Positions 22,233 through 35,901 are shown, numbered from the stretch's first letter. The stretch is DNA of 64,000 bases from Rostrohypoxylon terebratum (GCA_022497145.1 MU385979.1:1-64000); one strand, 5' to 3'. Translations and numbers: made by a program. The notes: generated from the letters alone by a model not told the origin.

Positions 22233-24082
22233 CTATTCCAGATCTGCCTGGTCCATGTTCCGAATGAAAAAGCTGTACCACTGAACACCTTTAATGTGAG
22301 CAGAGATACTAAGTTTCTCGTCGACGGTGTGGATTCCCTCCAGACCCTCGGACTCTGGGTCCCAACCAGGACCGTAACGGAAAATGTGTCTTGTCAAATC
22401 CCAATAATACCTTGTGTCAGTATTTCCAGTAGTCAGTCCTGGTGCCACGAGGAGTGTCTCCCCATACACGGCTCGTGCAGTCCCTGACAGTATGCTGTAT
22501 GGAGTCACACCGTCGACAGAAGTTGGTGTGACTGGAGCAGTTTCTAGCATCTGGCGCGTACGGAGAGTAATGGACCGTGGAGTTTCCGGCTCATCGGTAA
22601 ACGCATTTACAGTAAGATTATATGTGTTAGCAACTTGTTGGGCCAATTTCGTCAATTTCGCCTGAACGTCAGCTGGACGTTCGCCAATATTGACCCGGTG
22701 GTTAACAATAACTGTGACCCGTTCAGGTAGTGCATTGGACTTGACACCTCCACTAATTACATCGGGTGCCACTTCAGCAATATGAATTAGTAACGCCTCC
22801 TATGATATATATTTCAAGGGATTTACTACTTTGAAGTCGCCACTCCCGGAATTCTTCATGGGGGGGAAGGGGTAGAGAAGATGAAATGGTACGTACCTGA
22901 TGTTGTAAAGAGATATTTGACAGCATCACTTATCTTAGCTGCTTCCAGGGCCAGTTTATCCTTCTTGGAGCAGGTCTGGCTAGCATGCGAGCGAAGCAAC
23001 TTCTTAAGTTTGCTTGGGAACTCTGAGCTATGAGCAGCACCGCACTGAAGAAGACCAAGGAAGGGATTGTCAGAGTATAGTCTTGGTTCGTAGGGATTCG
23101 CCTCAATTAGTGAGATCAATTCAGAAGTGACTCCTATCCCGTTGTGGGCCGGGGGGATAGAAGAATGACCGCCTGGCATACGGATAATAATCTCAGCATC
23201 GATGTAGCCCTTTTCGCCAACGGCGGGGAGGGCAAAGGTAGAGCCCCAGACAGTCGATCCACCAGATCCCTCATCAACAATGACTGCCGCGCCATCCTTC
23301 CCATAGCGGCTAATCAATACTTCGGCAAGGCTCCCGGCGCCCTCCGCTCCCGAGATCTCTTCGTCAAACCCAAAAGACAGGATCAAAGTTCTTGTTGGCT
23401 GGTAGCCAGCATCTATGAGTAGCTCGACGGCCTCCATAATTCCAACAAGATTATTCTTGCAGTCGGAAGAGCCCCGTCCCCAGATGAAACGGCCATCGAA
23501 AAAGCCGCTGTACGGAGGGTGTGTCCATTGACCGATTGTGGATTCCGCGACAGGCACTACATCTTGGTGAGCCATGAAGACGGTGGGTTTGAGCTTCTGA
23601 TTAGATCCTTGCCAAGTGAACAGCAGGCCATGTGTATTGACTTTTTCAAGAGTTAAAGTGCTATGGGTGAGTGGGAACGTCTTCTCCAGGTAGGCAGCGA
23701 CGTCGAACATCGTATCCCATCTTCTATCTTCTCCGATAGGGCCTAGGTCGTCATAAGATTCCGAAGGGATCTGGATTGCGCCGGCCATGCGAGCTACTGT
23801 TTCATTTAGAAATTTGGGCGAGGTGATGTACTCGTCCATCTTAGAAAGTACAGGGTTTCCCTCGGGGAAAAGAGGCTCAACCTGCGGGCATTTCGCCGAG
23901 ATCACCAATTCGTCGCTCTTCAAGCGGGGGGCAATGAAGATATCGAACACGGAGATTTTGAGGAGTAAACAGACAGCCACGATCTGTGCCAGCGATGCCC
24001 ATAATGGCCTCTGTCGAGAAGCCGAAGCCGAAGCCGAAGCCGTTGCCTGCGGATGAGGCAGAAGTTGCCCCTTTTCGTACAT
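22233..24082 (-). CDS. M20 family Gly-X carboxypeptidase (CPS1-like)
   Basis: This is a zinc carboxypeptidase similar to yeast vacuolar carboxypeptidase S, releasing C-terminal residues from small peptides. Two exons (24082-22897, 22771-22233) give 574 residues. Residues 25-50 form a single membrane anchor (LAQIVAVCLLLKISVFDIFI), as in CPS1. Metal ligands are visible in MAHQDVVPV, GRGSSDCKN, DEEISGAEG (catalytic Glu pair), a GGHSS segment and the C-terminal IHTVDE. Two acceptors near the intron end break the frame. The one at 22773-22772, just after a TACTAAT branch site, gives the in-frame join TTS-VAPDVISGGVK, with the length expected for the family. A (GAAGCC)n tract encodes Ala-Ser repeats at residues 17-23. 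The upstream frame extension to 24151 is not needed. Confidence 0.9.
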
Positions 24083-27000
24083 TTTGAATATGTTCTCAGT
24101 TAAAAAATTAAAAAATCTGAGCGAGGAATAAGAACAAAAGGTAAAAATCAAATCAACTCGAAGACTAGGTATCTACTAGTAGTACTAGTAGGCCTTGTCC
24201 TCCCCCCTGAAACGCTACTCCGATATCCGACGTCCCCTTATCCTTATCATCGATAACTAATAAGAACTTTGAAGCAATTATCGGGCACTTCCATCCACAC
24301 TTGTACTAATTAGGAAGCTCGGAATTGCACCATAGTTGGAGAAGATCAGCGCTACCCCGCCATAGCTGTATCGGAATAGTCAGCACGTTTTGGTAGAATT
24401 CCGATATCCACGGAATGGATATACGTACCCAGTAACCTAGCCACGAGTGCTGTACACTAGTGTACGAAGTACTAGACTGGTAGGCTCCCCCCCACGAATT
24501 ATTTCGATGCAAGCAATATTTTCGAACATCACGTGGCACCTTCATACTCTACCTACGGTTGGCGAAACTCTTAAAAAGCCCCTAATTACTCTTTATTTTT
24601 ACGCATTTGTACGCCGAGAACTTTGTAACCATAAACTGTTGGCAAAATATCGTTGGGCGCGGAGAATCGTCATTTTCAGGGCTAATTATGCTGTACACGC
24701 CGCACACCACAGAAAACGGCTCATGTTATATGGTCAACTACCGGTATAGTGATGATGTTAAGGCTCATTCTCGGTCTGTTCTCGGTGAGGCGCACAACCT
24801 TGGAAGTCTTTTACTGAATAGTAAAATATTTGGATGCATTAGAAATGCAGCACAGTGAGACACCATCAATTTGCCGATACCAATTGTGCGCTTTGAAGAA
24901 GTCTTTGAAGTTTATGAGAAATGATCGGCCATGGCTCAATTGAGCTAGCCGTCATAAGCGATTGTCAAGCATACCATGTAATAGGAAGCTCGCCTATCTC
25001 ATGATAGTGGAGATATTGCCACGACAGTTACGGCATACTCGGGTTGCTAAGATGCGGCCCGAGGCTATAGATTGCCGTCGGCACCGTAGACGTCTTAGAG
25101 AAATTAGTCATATTATACACTCGAATATAGCTAACAGCAGATACTGGCAGACTGGCAGACTGGATAGGTTACGCTGGACAAATTTGATCTGGGTCTATTA
25201 CTAGGTATTACCTGGTAGCCTTGCAATGTGATGTATCATTTCTGCCACGTTCCGCACGGGTGTGGATGTCACAATTGGGGGCAATTGGCCAGGCACCTTG
25301 AACTTGCCCGCATGTACGTCACATTCAACCCATGCCAATGCCAATCCATCAATCCATGGAGAGGGTCGCTGTGCACAGACCGGTAAGCCTTACACAACAA
25401 CTAAAAGAGCTCTACCGTGATTCGTTCAGCCGATCATACGTATCAACCCGTCCGATATTTTGGGAAAATACCCTGTGGTCTATGGTCCTGCCCTTCCAAC
25501 GGCATCCTAACCCTGTAATTTCTTGTAATATTGCCGGTTCCTAACGCGCGGGACACTACATACAAACAGCCCTATAATAATGTCAGAATGCGTGAGGGGT
25601 AGCTATAAAATTCGTCTCTTTTTCATTTTCTAGTATCTGCCCTGTCAGTTTGTATATTACCAGGTTCCCGTATCCGTCATCACACGCATATCGCGTACAC
25701 TTTGCATTGTCTGTCACATCCTCAAATACACTACCTAGTAAACTAACACAAAACTATTATCATACTCTTATAGCCATTGTCATATAATATTGCAGTTTTC
25801 TTTTAAGTGCTTACGGTTCTTGCCCCCGGCCTGCGAACCGGCGGGGCGGCACACACACATCACAACGTCCGCAGCCAATCATGACCAGTCCGGACCTACT
25901 AGCATACTCTTCATGGGACACACCACTCGGAATTTAATCCAATAAGATTCAAAAGATCTTATAGACAGTGCTCGTTCAGGTTCTTTATTACACACACTTC
26001 CAAGATGGCGGCTGAATAGTATCTCGTTGGAACGACAGCTGAAAACCGGCGTCGTTGTTTTTCGCGAAAAATTATCTCGGCGTCCATCGTGACCAAGCCT
26101 GAACCCGCGTCAACCGCAAACTTTGGCTCTGGTACATGGGTCAACGAATGCAATATATCCAATTCTGGTTAGCATCGCAGGCTAATCCCGTTCGTGATGG
26201 GGCGGTAAGCGAAAGCCTACAAGTGCAAACAATCGTCTTGTTCATCGCATCCCAAAATGGTAGAATCCTTCCCTGGCTGCATTTCAAGCATCTATTTACA
26301 TAGTTACCCCGAAAGTGTCATTACTAATAAGCTTCATCTGCAACTTGCGAGCCAACAAGTCCCACAGTGACTAGGGTGCTAGATTAGGATATGAAGACTG
26401 GCATAAATTCCAACATCGCACGTGTCTTGGCAGGACGCGTCCCAGTATAGAACTTGAACGGCTCCCTATTAGAAACTTGCCTCGAACTAGGAAGCTATCA
26501 AGACCTCTAGTTGATCAATGGAGTGATTTGTACACGCCAAAAGATACACGTATGACGCTAAAAGGACTACAAGGACCCAGATGAAGGAATATCGTCCGTT
26601 GCTTTCAGCCTATGGAATAGCCCTTGCCTTGCAGCTTGCAGTTTCTCTCCACTACCTTGCAGACTGTCCCTATACTAAACGTTGTTGGAACAGAATTCTT
26701 CCCTCTACTGCATACAGCAGTAGTGACATTTGGGAAATAGTGGCAAGCTTCTCAGAGGGTTTTAGAAGCACCACGGCGGATTTCTCCTCGAAAAGAATTC
26801 CCTTCTTCCGATAGCCTAATTCTAGTCTATGTGACCCCCAACCTCGTAGTACAAGAACTTTTGTCATGTTCTCCCCCGTCCGTGGTATCCGGTTGCACGA
26901 GAAACAGTTTGCATTGTCATACGTAGGTACCGTCATACGTTCATTGGCTAATATTCGTCAAATGTGGAAAGTGACTATGGTTGCATGCATATTGCAGACG

Positions 27001-27384
27001 TTATACACCTAGCTAGGATTACACCACGCGGAAAGACCCCTGTATACTAAATCCGTGGGGCTTTCATGGACGTTACGATTTCTATAGAGACGTTGACCTA
27101 GTATCCCTAGAGCATAACATCGACGCTAGACTGGGGCTCTGGGTCCTACGACAATCGATAACTCTGTTGGTACTAACCGAAGTCTTATTAGTATCTCATA
27201 TGATCTGTGATAGTAGGCATTGCTGTTACATGGGGGCGGGGCTTACGTATTTTCCCTAACAATCATGTCCACGAAGTATGGACATAATAGAGAGGGATAT
27301 CCCACGTTTCCAGATGGTAACTCGAGCTCTCGAGTCTTTGGCATAAACCTGTATACTACTCTTCTTCGAAGCTAATACCACTTT

Positions 27385-27414
27385 TTATACCCTACCCTTT
27401 ATACCCTTATACCC
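27385..27414 (+). promoter_or_regulatory. three TTATACCC repeats before the polyketide synthase start
   Basis: TTATACCC occurs at 27385-27392, 27399-27406 and 27407-27414, ending 23 bases before the start codon. The units are pyrimidine-rich and close to the likely transcription start. They could be core-promoter elements or a chance microrepeat. Confidence 0.4.
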
Positions 27415-27432
27415 ATGATAGTAAACTGGTAG
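27415..27432 (+). other. five-codon upstream open reading frame
   Basis: ATG at 27415 reads M-I-V-N-W then TAG, and ends five bases before the main ATG at 27438. If the transcript starts upstream it would be translated first and would lower polyketide synthase translation. Confidence 0.45.
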
Positions 27433-27437
27433 CCAAT

Positions 27438-30400
27438 ATGTCTTATAGTGAAGATCGAGATATCCTCGCAGCTCTTAGTCAAGATGCCTCCATGCCCATT
27501 GCCATTGTGGGCATCTCGGGCAGGTTTCCCGGCGATGCCACGAGTCCAGGCAAGCTTTGGGACTTGGTAACTGCGAAGAAGAGCGCGCGAACCGAAGTCC
27601 CAGAGAACCGCTATAACATAGATGCATTCTATCATCCTAGCGCCGACCACCAAGGCAGCACAAGCTCTAGGAGTGGTCACTTTTTAAAAGATGATGTTTC
27701 AGCCTTCGATGCCCCTTTCTTCAAGATAACGGCGCAAGAAGCCCATGCTATGGATCCTCAACAAAGAATGGCACTGGAGCTATCTTACGAGGCCCTAGAA
27801 TCTGGTAAGCAACCGAGTTAACATGAGCACGTTGAATAGACTATTGACAAATCATAGCTGGTACTAGGATCGAAGATATTTCGGGCTCAGCAATGGGTTG
27901 TTACATGGCTTGTTGTGTTAGAGATTATGCTGCTATCCGAGCCATTGATCCAGATGACTACCCGTTAGTATATTGCTTTAACCCACTTCATGCATTCCAG
28001 GATCATACTAATAAAAACTTAGTCGATATGAAGCCAATGGCAGCATGGGTACTGCTATGATTGCTAATAGGATATCTTGGTATTTCGATATCAAGGGACC
28101 TAGCATCAGTTTAGATACCGCTTGCTCTTCGTCCCTCGTAGCGTTGCACCTGGCTTGCCAAAGCATCCGTACAGGAGAGACTAAGGCGGTAAGCCGTTGC
28201 AAGTTTCATCTTCCCGTCACGTTTTGCTAACCATTCTAGGCTCTTGTTGGTGCTACAAATTTGATTTTAATGCCTCATACATCAAATCACTTAAGCACTC
28301 TAAGCTTTTTGAGCCCAGATGGAAAGTCGATGGCATTTGACCATAGAGCAAATGGATAGTATGTATCTCATTATCCCTTATTCCGTTGATTCGGAATGCT
28401 TAGTCATCATGTGTCACCTTCGCCCCCTGGACATTTTGGATGGCCGCAAATAAAATGACTAACCAGCAACTTATAGTTCCCGAGGAGAAGGAGTTTCAGT
28501 TATAGTAGTCAAATCCTTAGCCGATGCTCTTAGGGACCGAGATGTTATTCGTGCGGTTATTAGGGGTACATCGGTTACACAAGACGGAAGAACGCCAGGT
28601 CAGTCTGCTTACATAATATTAGGATCTATAGAAGGCATTGATCTGACATTTGGATAGGAATTAATCTTCCTTCTTCTGAGGCCCAAGAAGCTTTAATCAG
28701 AGCAGCATATGCTAATGCTGGGTTGAGCCCTGCTCAAACTGGATTTTTCGAGGCACATGGGCCCGGTACACCCGCTGGAGATCCGTTAGAAGCATCTGCA
28801 ATAGGAGCTGTTTTCGGGGAAACTCGAAAGCCCAATGACCCATTATACATCGGCTCTGTGAAGTCAAACATAGGACATTTGGAAGCTGGCGCTGGTATAG
28901 CCGGTCTCGTGAAATCGATATATGCTCTCGAAAAGGGGCAAATCCCCCCGAACATCTGGTTCGAGAAAGCAAACCCCAAACTCGAGTTAGAGAAATGGAA
29001 CCTGGCAGTAAGTTCCCACGGCCTCTAAACTAGAACACTTCTAACACAATGTCTTTCAGGTCCCTACAGAACTCCTGCCATGGCCTACAGATGGACTACG
29101 AAGAGCTAGCATCAACTCATTTGGGTACGGTGGGACTAACGCTCACTGTATCCTAGATGACGCTTTCCACTACCTCCAGGATCGCGGGCTTGCCGGGCGG
29201 CACAACACGGCAACCTCGGTTCCTGGTCGTAGAATAGAACGTGTGACAAGCGGGCTAATGTCGCCCGTAACTGACACTTCGTTCATGAGCTCAGATGGCG
29301 GTTCCGATAACGCCAGTGTAAACGGAAGATCATCTTCTGTTTCCGAGTTCAGCGACTTTGATGAAAGTCCAGCCACTCCTCAACTACTTGTCTGGTCTTC
29401 ACATGAGCAGAGCGGAATCAGTCGTACTGCTACGAGCTTGCAGTCATATCTGAGAGAGCAACCAAAGTCGCCGGTATACGAGCTTACATTCTTGAAGCGA
29501 CTAGCGTACACGCTCTCTGCCCGGCGCAGCAAGCTCTCGTGGTCGTCGTTTATCGTAGCCTCCAGTGTGGAAGAAGCGATCAAAGCTCTCGACATCGCAA
29601 ACAAGCCCTTGAGACCAACCCAGAACCTGTCTGCCCTATTTGTGTTCACTGGCCAAGGTGCACAATGGTTCGGAATGGGCCGCGAGCTACGCGCTTACAG
29701 GACCTACAACAACAGCTTGATAGAGGCAACGGCTCATCTCAAGTCACTAGGGTGCGAGTGGGATCTTCTAGAAGAGCTCGAGGCTTCGGAAAAAGAGTCG
29801 CGCGTCAACGAGCCCCAGATCAGCCAGCCTGCGTGCACTGCAATTCAAGTCGCGTTGGTAGATCTCCTCAAGGAGTGGGGGATACTCCCATCCATCACCG
29901 TTGGTCACTCTAGTGGTGAGATAGGAGCTGCCTACGCAAAGGGGGCTGTTTCGCGTCAGTCTGCCTGGACAATTGCGTATCATAGAGGTCGGCTATCAGC
30001 AGGGCTGTCAACACCGGGAGCCATGCTTGCCGCTGCAATGGGCGAAGATGAAGCTCGAACCTATGTTGACAAGATTTCCACAACCCCGAAGCCAGTAGTT
30101 GCTTGCATCAACAGTCCCAAGAGCGTCACTATATCTGGTAGTGTAGATGCCATCAACGAGGTTGAGAAGCTGATAGGCACTCAGGCTTGGTGCAGAAAAC
30201 TTCTCGTCAAGACAGCATATCACAGCCCCTTCATGCAGGAACTCGCCGCACCGTATCTTCAGTCCCTCGAAGGCATACAGGCAGACGAAAGTAGAAGCAC
30301 GGGAGTTCGAATGTTCTCATCCGTAACCGGACAGGAAATCAGCGATGAAGCATTGAGATCGCCCCAGTATTGGGTAGACAACATGGTCTGCTCCGTCAAG

Positions 30401-33400
30401 TTCGATCGTGCAGTAAAGGCTATTCTGGGTTGCCCGGATTTCGCCGAGAAGTCGATCGTGATGGTAGAGATCGGCCCCCATGGGGCATTGCAAGGACCAA
30501 TTAAGCAAATCCTGCAAGCACAAGAGGGAAAGAAGCAGGACGTCCATGCGCTCAGTCTCTTGATCCGAAAACAAGACGCGATCCACACCACCCTCACCGC
30601 CGTCGGTTCTCTGTATCAGAGAGGATTTTCGGTTGACGTCACCAAAGCGAATCACCTCAACCCCACAGAGGAGCTCCCTACCCACTTGGTAGACCTGCCA
30701 CCATTTGCGTGGAACCACAACTCCAAATATTGGTACGAGACAGCCCTATCAGCGGCCTACCGGAATCGCAAGTTGCCAAAACACGACCTTCTCGGCGTGC
30801 GATACGAGTTTTCCAATGACAACGAGCCTTGCTGGCGCAACTACCTCCGCATCTCGGAGATCCCCTGGCTTAGGCATTACATGGTTCAGGGCAAGCCGAT
30901 CCTATCCTTTTCGAGTGTGCTGGCAATGGTGATCGAGGCCGTTCGCCAGACCTCCGAGCCCGCTAAGACGATAGAAGCTTTCCAGTTACGAGATGTTTTC
31001 CCCGGAGCCCCCCTTGTTCTAAGCGAAGCCGAGGACAGCCCCGTCGAGACTAAGCTGCAATTACGTCCTTGGCGATTGGCTTCGAGATCTTTGACAACAT
31101 ATTGGAAGGAGTTTGCTCTATCTAGCCGTAATCGTGAAGGCGAATGGACTCAACATAGCACGGGTCTGATCAAGCTCAAATATGCCGTCGAAGAGAAGTC
31201 CGCAGGTTTTGCTGACGAAGATGCCTCGATCGCCGAGAGTTATCGCGCTGAATACTTGCGCATAGACGGCCTTCCATTGGAGAACCGTAGCACGGCGGAC
31301 TTTTACGAGAAGGTAAGTCGAAAACAGGGTCTCTTTCCGAATCTAGCTAACAGGAAAATAGTTCGCCAAACTGGGAATGCAATGGGGCTCTACGTATCAA
31401 ACATTAGTAGGTTCACGAACTGGAGGCACAGTCATCAGCAGCACGATAGAGATCCCCGACACGAAGTCGCTTATGCCCAAAAATGTCGAGTCGCAGCACA
31501 TTATCCACCCGACAACACTTGATAGCGCTTTTCAGATGCTGATGGCTTGCGATGGAGTATTCAAACCTACTGTCGCGAAATACATCGAGCGAATCCAGAT
31601 TTCAGCCAAGCTACCTACTTTGGAAGGCACTCGTCTCAGGGGTTTCGCTGATATCAAGGAGAGACGTTTCGATGGAACCAGTGGCACAGTCGTTATCTCC
31701 GACGAGAAATGGGAAGAGCCGCTGATCATTTTTGAAGGCTTAAAGTCGACAGATCTCACTGCTGAGGCGGACCCCGCTCAGGACGCCGAGAATCAGATCC
31801 AGGCTCTGAAAAAGCTGGGAGCTTACGCGACCTGGGATGTCGACGTAGAAAACTCGACTGACGCTACCGTAGAGCTTCTCAAGAAGACATGTGCTAGCAC
31901 GCCACAGACGGACTACTCGGTAGTCTATGATTTAGAATGGGCCGCGTATATTGTGTGCAAGAGAGCCATCTTCCGTTTCACGTTGGGAGATCTTGAGAAA
32001 ATGGCGCCTCACTACCGGGTCTACTACAACTACATGAAGTGGCAATGCGAACTCGCCGACGCAGGAAAGTTGCCTTGTCAGTCTCCCGAATGGATATCTG
32101 CGAGTGAGGCCGTTGAGAACGAGGTCTTGGCGCGAGTGTCTAAGGCAAGCCTTGAAGGCGAGATGATGTGTCGCATCAACGACAATATCTCCAGCATGAT
32201 GCTAGGTGAGGTAGAAGCATGGGAAGTTATGAGCCGCGATAACCTGCTCAACAACATGTACCGCTACGGTCTCTCAGATGAACGCACTCCTGCTATCCAG
32301 TGTGAGTATATCAAGCGTCTATCACACAAGAGACCACTCCGTATCCTTGAGGTAGGTGCTGGAACGGGAAGTGCTACGAGCCGAATCCTTTCTAGCCTTG
32401 GACCAAATTTCGCAGGACGGTTGCAGAAGTATACATATACAGACATTAGTGGTGTCTTTTTCGAAGCAGCTAGCGAAGAGTTCAAGGACTATAGCGCCAT
32501 GATGGACTTCAAGGTGTTAGATATTGAGAAAGATCCATCGCAACAGGGACTAGAAGAAGGATCTTATGACCTTGTGATTGCCTTCCAGGTTCTTCACGCG
32601 ACATCGTCTATTGGTACGACCCTAGCGAATTGTAAGAAACTACTCAAGCCAGGTGGACATCTTATTGTTACGGAACTAACAAACAAGATCGCGAGACGAT
32701 CTGTTGTATTCGGCGTCCTCTCTGGCTGGTGGTTAGGTGAGGATGACGGGCGACAATGGGGTCCTGAGCTTTCAGAAAAGCAATGGGATACTCGACTACG
32801 CGCTCAGGGATTCGGGGGTGTCGATTGGTGCTTCCGCGATCGCGAGGATGCTGGACATTCCTCCTCGATCATGGCTGCGAGTGTCCCTTACGAGACCAAA
32901 GACGAATTGCCAAACAAGGTAGTAATTGTCACATCGCCGACACAAACCACCCAGTCGAAGTTGATGATCTATGAACTATCAAGTAGACTCGCTGCCGATG
33001 GCGCCTTTGTCAAGCAGACGGCTCTACTTGACATTACCAAAGCTGACTTAACCGGGACGCAATGCATCGCAACCTTCGAACTCGAGAAGCCTCTCCTAAG
33101 TTCAATCAAGGCGGATGAATATGATGCTCTAAAGCACATGGTCCTCCACTCCGAAGGGACTCTATGGCTGACCAATGGTGGCACATCCATAGATACGCGA
33201 AATCCGGAACTTAACATGATCGCAGGATTTGCGCGAACGATCCGCGGCGAAGCCCCAGAAGTTAAGTTCACGACATTAGACCTTGACCCAGATGTCCCCT
33301 TCGACCAGCCGCAAGTAGCCGAGACGATATTAAGGGTCCTCCGTCTCCAAAGTGAAGAGCACAATGCTGATCATGAGTTTGCTGTGCGGAAGGGGGCTCT

Positions 33401-35901
33401 AAACATCCTACGGATAAGCCCCGACGAGACCCTCAGCAGGATATTGAGTCCAGATGAGCACCGCGAAGATCGGTTGACGATGCAGCCAATTAAACAGCCT
33501 GGTCGACCACTAAAACTTGACCTTAAAGCTACAGGCGAACTCGATAGTTTCTACTTTAATGATGATGACGACTACTCCAATCCTCTAGGAGATCTAGAAG
33601 TAGAAATCGAGGTTAAGGCCGTCGGTCTCGATCCGTACGATATGGCTGTCGTATTAGGTCAACTGTGGGACCCTAACCTCGGCCTCGAATGCAGCGGCGT
33701 CGTAACCAGAATTGGCAAAGCTGTCACGGAGTTTAGCGTAGGAGATCGGGTAGCGACTTGTGCAATGGGCTGGTACAAGACTTTCATCCGCAATACACAA
33801 GACATGTTCCAGAGGTTACCCAACAAAATGTCCTTCGAAGAGGGCGCAACTATGATGATCTCCTACGGAACCGCAGTCTACAGCATATCCAACGTTGCTA
33901 GGCTCCAACCAGGGGAGACGATTCTAATTCACTCGGCAGCAGATTGCTTAGGCCAAGCCGCTGTTAGTGCAGCCCAGTATGTCCACGCTGAGATCATCGC
34001 CACGGTCTCTTCGGAAGCGGAGAAGCAATTCCTCGTCGAGAATTATCACATCCCAGCAGACCACATCTTCAGCAACAAAGACAACGGTTTTGTGCAAGGC
34101 ATCAAGCGTATAACGAATGGTCTAGGCGCCTCGGTCATTCTAAATTCGTTGACTGGTGAGTTGCTAAGAGAAACTTGGCATTGCATTGCGCCATTCGGTC
34201 GATTCATCGAGCTCGGAATGAAAGATATTAGTAAGCAAACGATTCCAAAAACAATGATATCCCAATGTTGCATGACTGACATTACAAAATAGGGAGCAAC
34301 ACTGGTCTGGATATGGTGCCTTTTGCCAACAACGCGATTTTCGCTGGTGTAAATTTGTTGACCATGTACCGAACGAATCGCCCGCTATTCAGCAAAGTAA
34401 TGGCCGATACCTTCCGATGTTACAAGCAAGGCATCATCAAGCTTGTGAAGCCGCTGCATGTTTTCAAGTTCTCCGAAATTTCGGAGGCATTTAGAATGCT
34501 ACAGGCCAGGAAACACGGAGGTAAGGTCGTTCTTCAAGTCGTCGACAATGACAAAGTGCCGGTGGGTTAAACCTGAAAAGACGATTTCTTGGTATCAAGT
34601 GCTAATAAAAACGCAGACAACGCATCCAAAGCCTGTAGAAGTTCAACTTCGCCCTGATGCTACTTATATCATCCCAGGTGGAATGGGAGGTCTCGGTCGA
34701 TCGTTGATGAGGTGGATGGCCGCGAAAGGAGCGCGCAATCTAGTCGCTACGTCTCGATCCGGCGCCAAGGATCCCCGAGCTCAGCAGCTGCTCAAGGACC
34801 TCGCTGAACTTGGTGTCAAGGCCAAAGCATTTGCAGCGGATGTCGGCTCCGAAGAGCAGTGCCAAGCTGTTCTTCAAGAAATAGCGAGGGAGGGCTTCCC
34901 GCCAATCCGCGGTACAATAATCATGGCCATGAACGTCTCGGTAAGAATGAGCTAGAACGATATTTTGTCGAAATAACTGCTAATATGGAATCAAGGATTC
35001 AATGTTCGAGACTATGAGATACGACGCTTGGTGGGCAGCATTGAGGCCTAAGTATAAGGTGACATGGAATATGCACAGCATGTTGCCCAAGGACCTCGAT
35101 TTCTTCATTACTATGTCGTCGGCAGCGGGACAAATCGGCTCAATTGCGCAGAGCAACTACAATGCCGGTAAGTAATCCGTATTAACAGAGACGAGACCAA
35201 GACGATACTAACAGGGAAAAGGAAACACCTACCAAGACGCTGTAGTACACTACCGCCGTGCTCAAGGCTTGAAAGCAACTAGCATTGACCTCGGCTGGAT
35301 GGGTGAGATCGGATTCGTCTCCGAGCAAGGAAAGATACCAGAAATTGTGCGCGCTGGCGCGCCTCAACTTAAGGCGAAGCAATTCCTTGCGGTAGTTGAG
35401 GCCGCGATGGCAGGCGAGGTTCAAGCACAACCAGTTCTTGGTCTCGCTAGCGGCGGCTTGGTCAAAGCCAACGGCGATGACGACCCATATTGGTTCTCAG
35501 ACGCACGTTTTGCTCCGCTCAGCACGTATGATACGCAATTACAGAGTGTTACCGGTTCGAAGGACCGTGCGAAGACCGTGGCGGCGACGGATTTCGCGAG
35601 TATATTAGGAGCCGCGCCGAGCTTAGACGACGCGAAGGGTACCGTCTGCTCGGCCTTAATGGGGAAGCTCGCGAAGAGCTTGATGATGGAGCTTGAGGAT
35701 TTGGATAGTGCCCGACCGATCAACACATACGGAGTGGACAGTCTTGTGGCTGTCGATATTAGGGCCTGGGCGTTGAAGGAGTTGCAGAGCGTGATACATG
35801 TTTCTGAGATTTTACGTAGTGTTCCAATGGTGGAGTTGGCTGGCCTCATAGCGTCAAAGTCGAAGCTATTGCCAGAGACGCTGCGGGGCAGTCCGTCTTA
35901 G
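27438..35901 (+). CDS. highly-reducing-type polyketide synthase (KS-AT-DH*-MT-ER*-KR-ACP)
   Basis: This is an iterative type I synthase of 2598 residues. Exons are 27438-27804, 27858-27963, 28023-28188, 28240-28358, 28477-28598, 28658-29007, 29060-31312, 31362-34230, 34293-34561, 34617-34940, 34996-35167 and 35222-35901. All junctions keep frame. KS has Cys192 in DTACSSS plus EAHGPGT and KSNIGH. AT has GHSSGE (Ser694). C-MeT has EVGAGTGSA at about 1491 and an intact H/E pair. KR has GGMGGLG (2228), the Ser pair at 2356-2357 and Tyr2370. ACP has GVDSL (Ser2546). DH has lost its HxxxGxxxxP motif (Tyr1017 instead of His, Ser1026 instead of Pro). ER reads DCLG (2022-2025) instead of GGVG. The predicted product is a C-methylated, keto-reduced chain that is neither dehydrated nor enoyl-reduced by this enzyme. 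No release domain is present and no tailoring genes adjoin. Confidence 0.93.

Larger units (their letters stand above)
24083..27437. other. 3.4-kb gene-poor interval upstream of the polyketide synthase
   Basis: Only domainless frames under 105 codons occur (24447-24749, 26581-26814 and others). The right end is the promoter of the polyketide synthase. No transporter, regulator or tailoring enzyme is found here. Confidence 0.45.

Noticed and set aside
22772..22896. Apparent frame break in the M20 carboxypeptidase gene
   Set aside because: The AG at 22773-22772 after a TACTAAT branch site restores the frame and the family length.
24447..24749. 100-codon frame near the start of the gene-poor region
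   Set aside because: No domain and no neighbours that support a gene.
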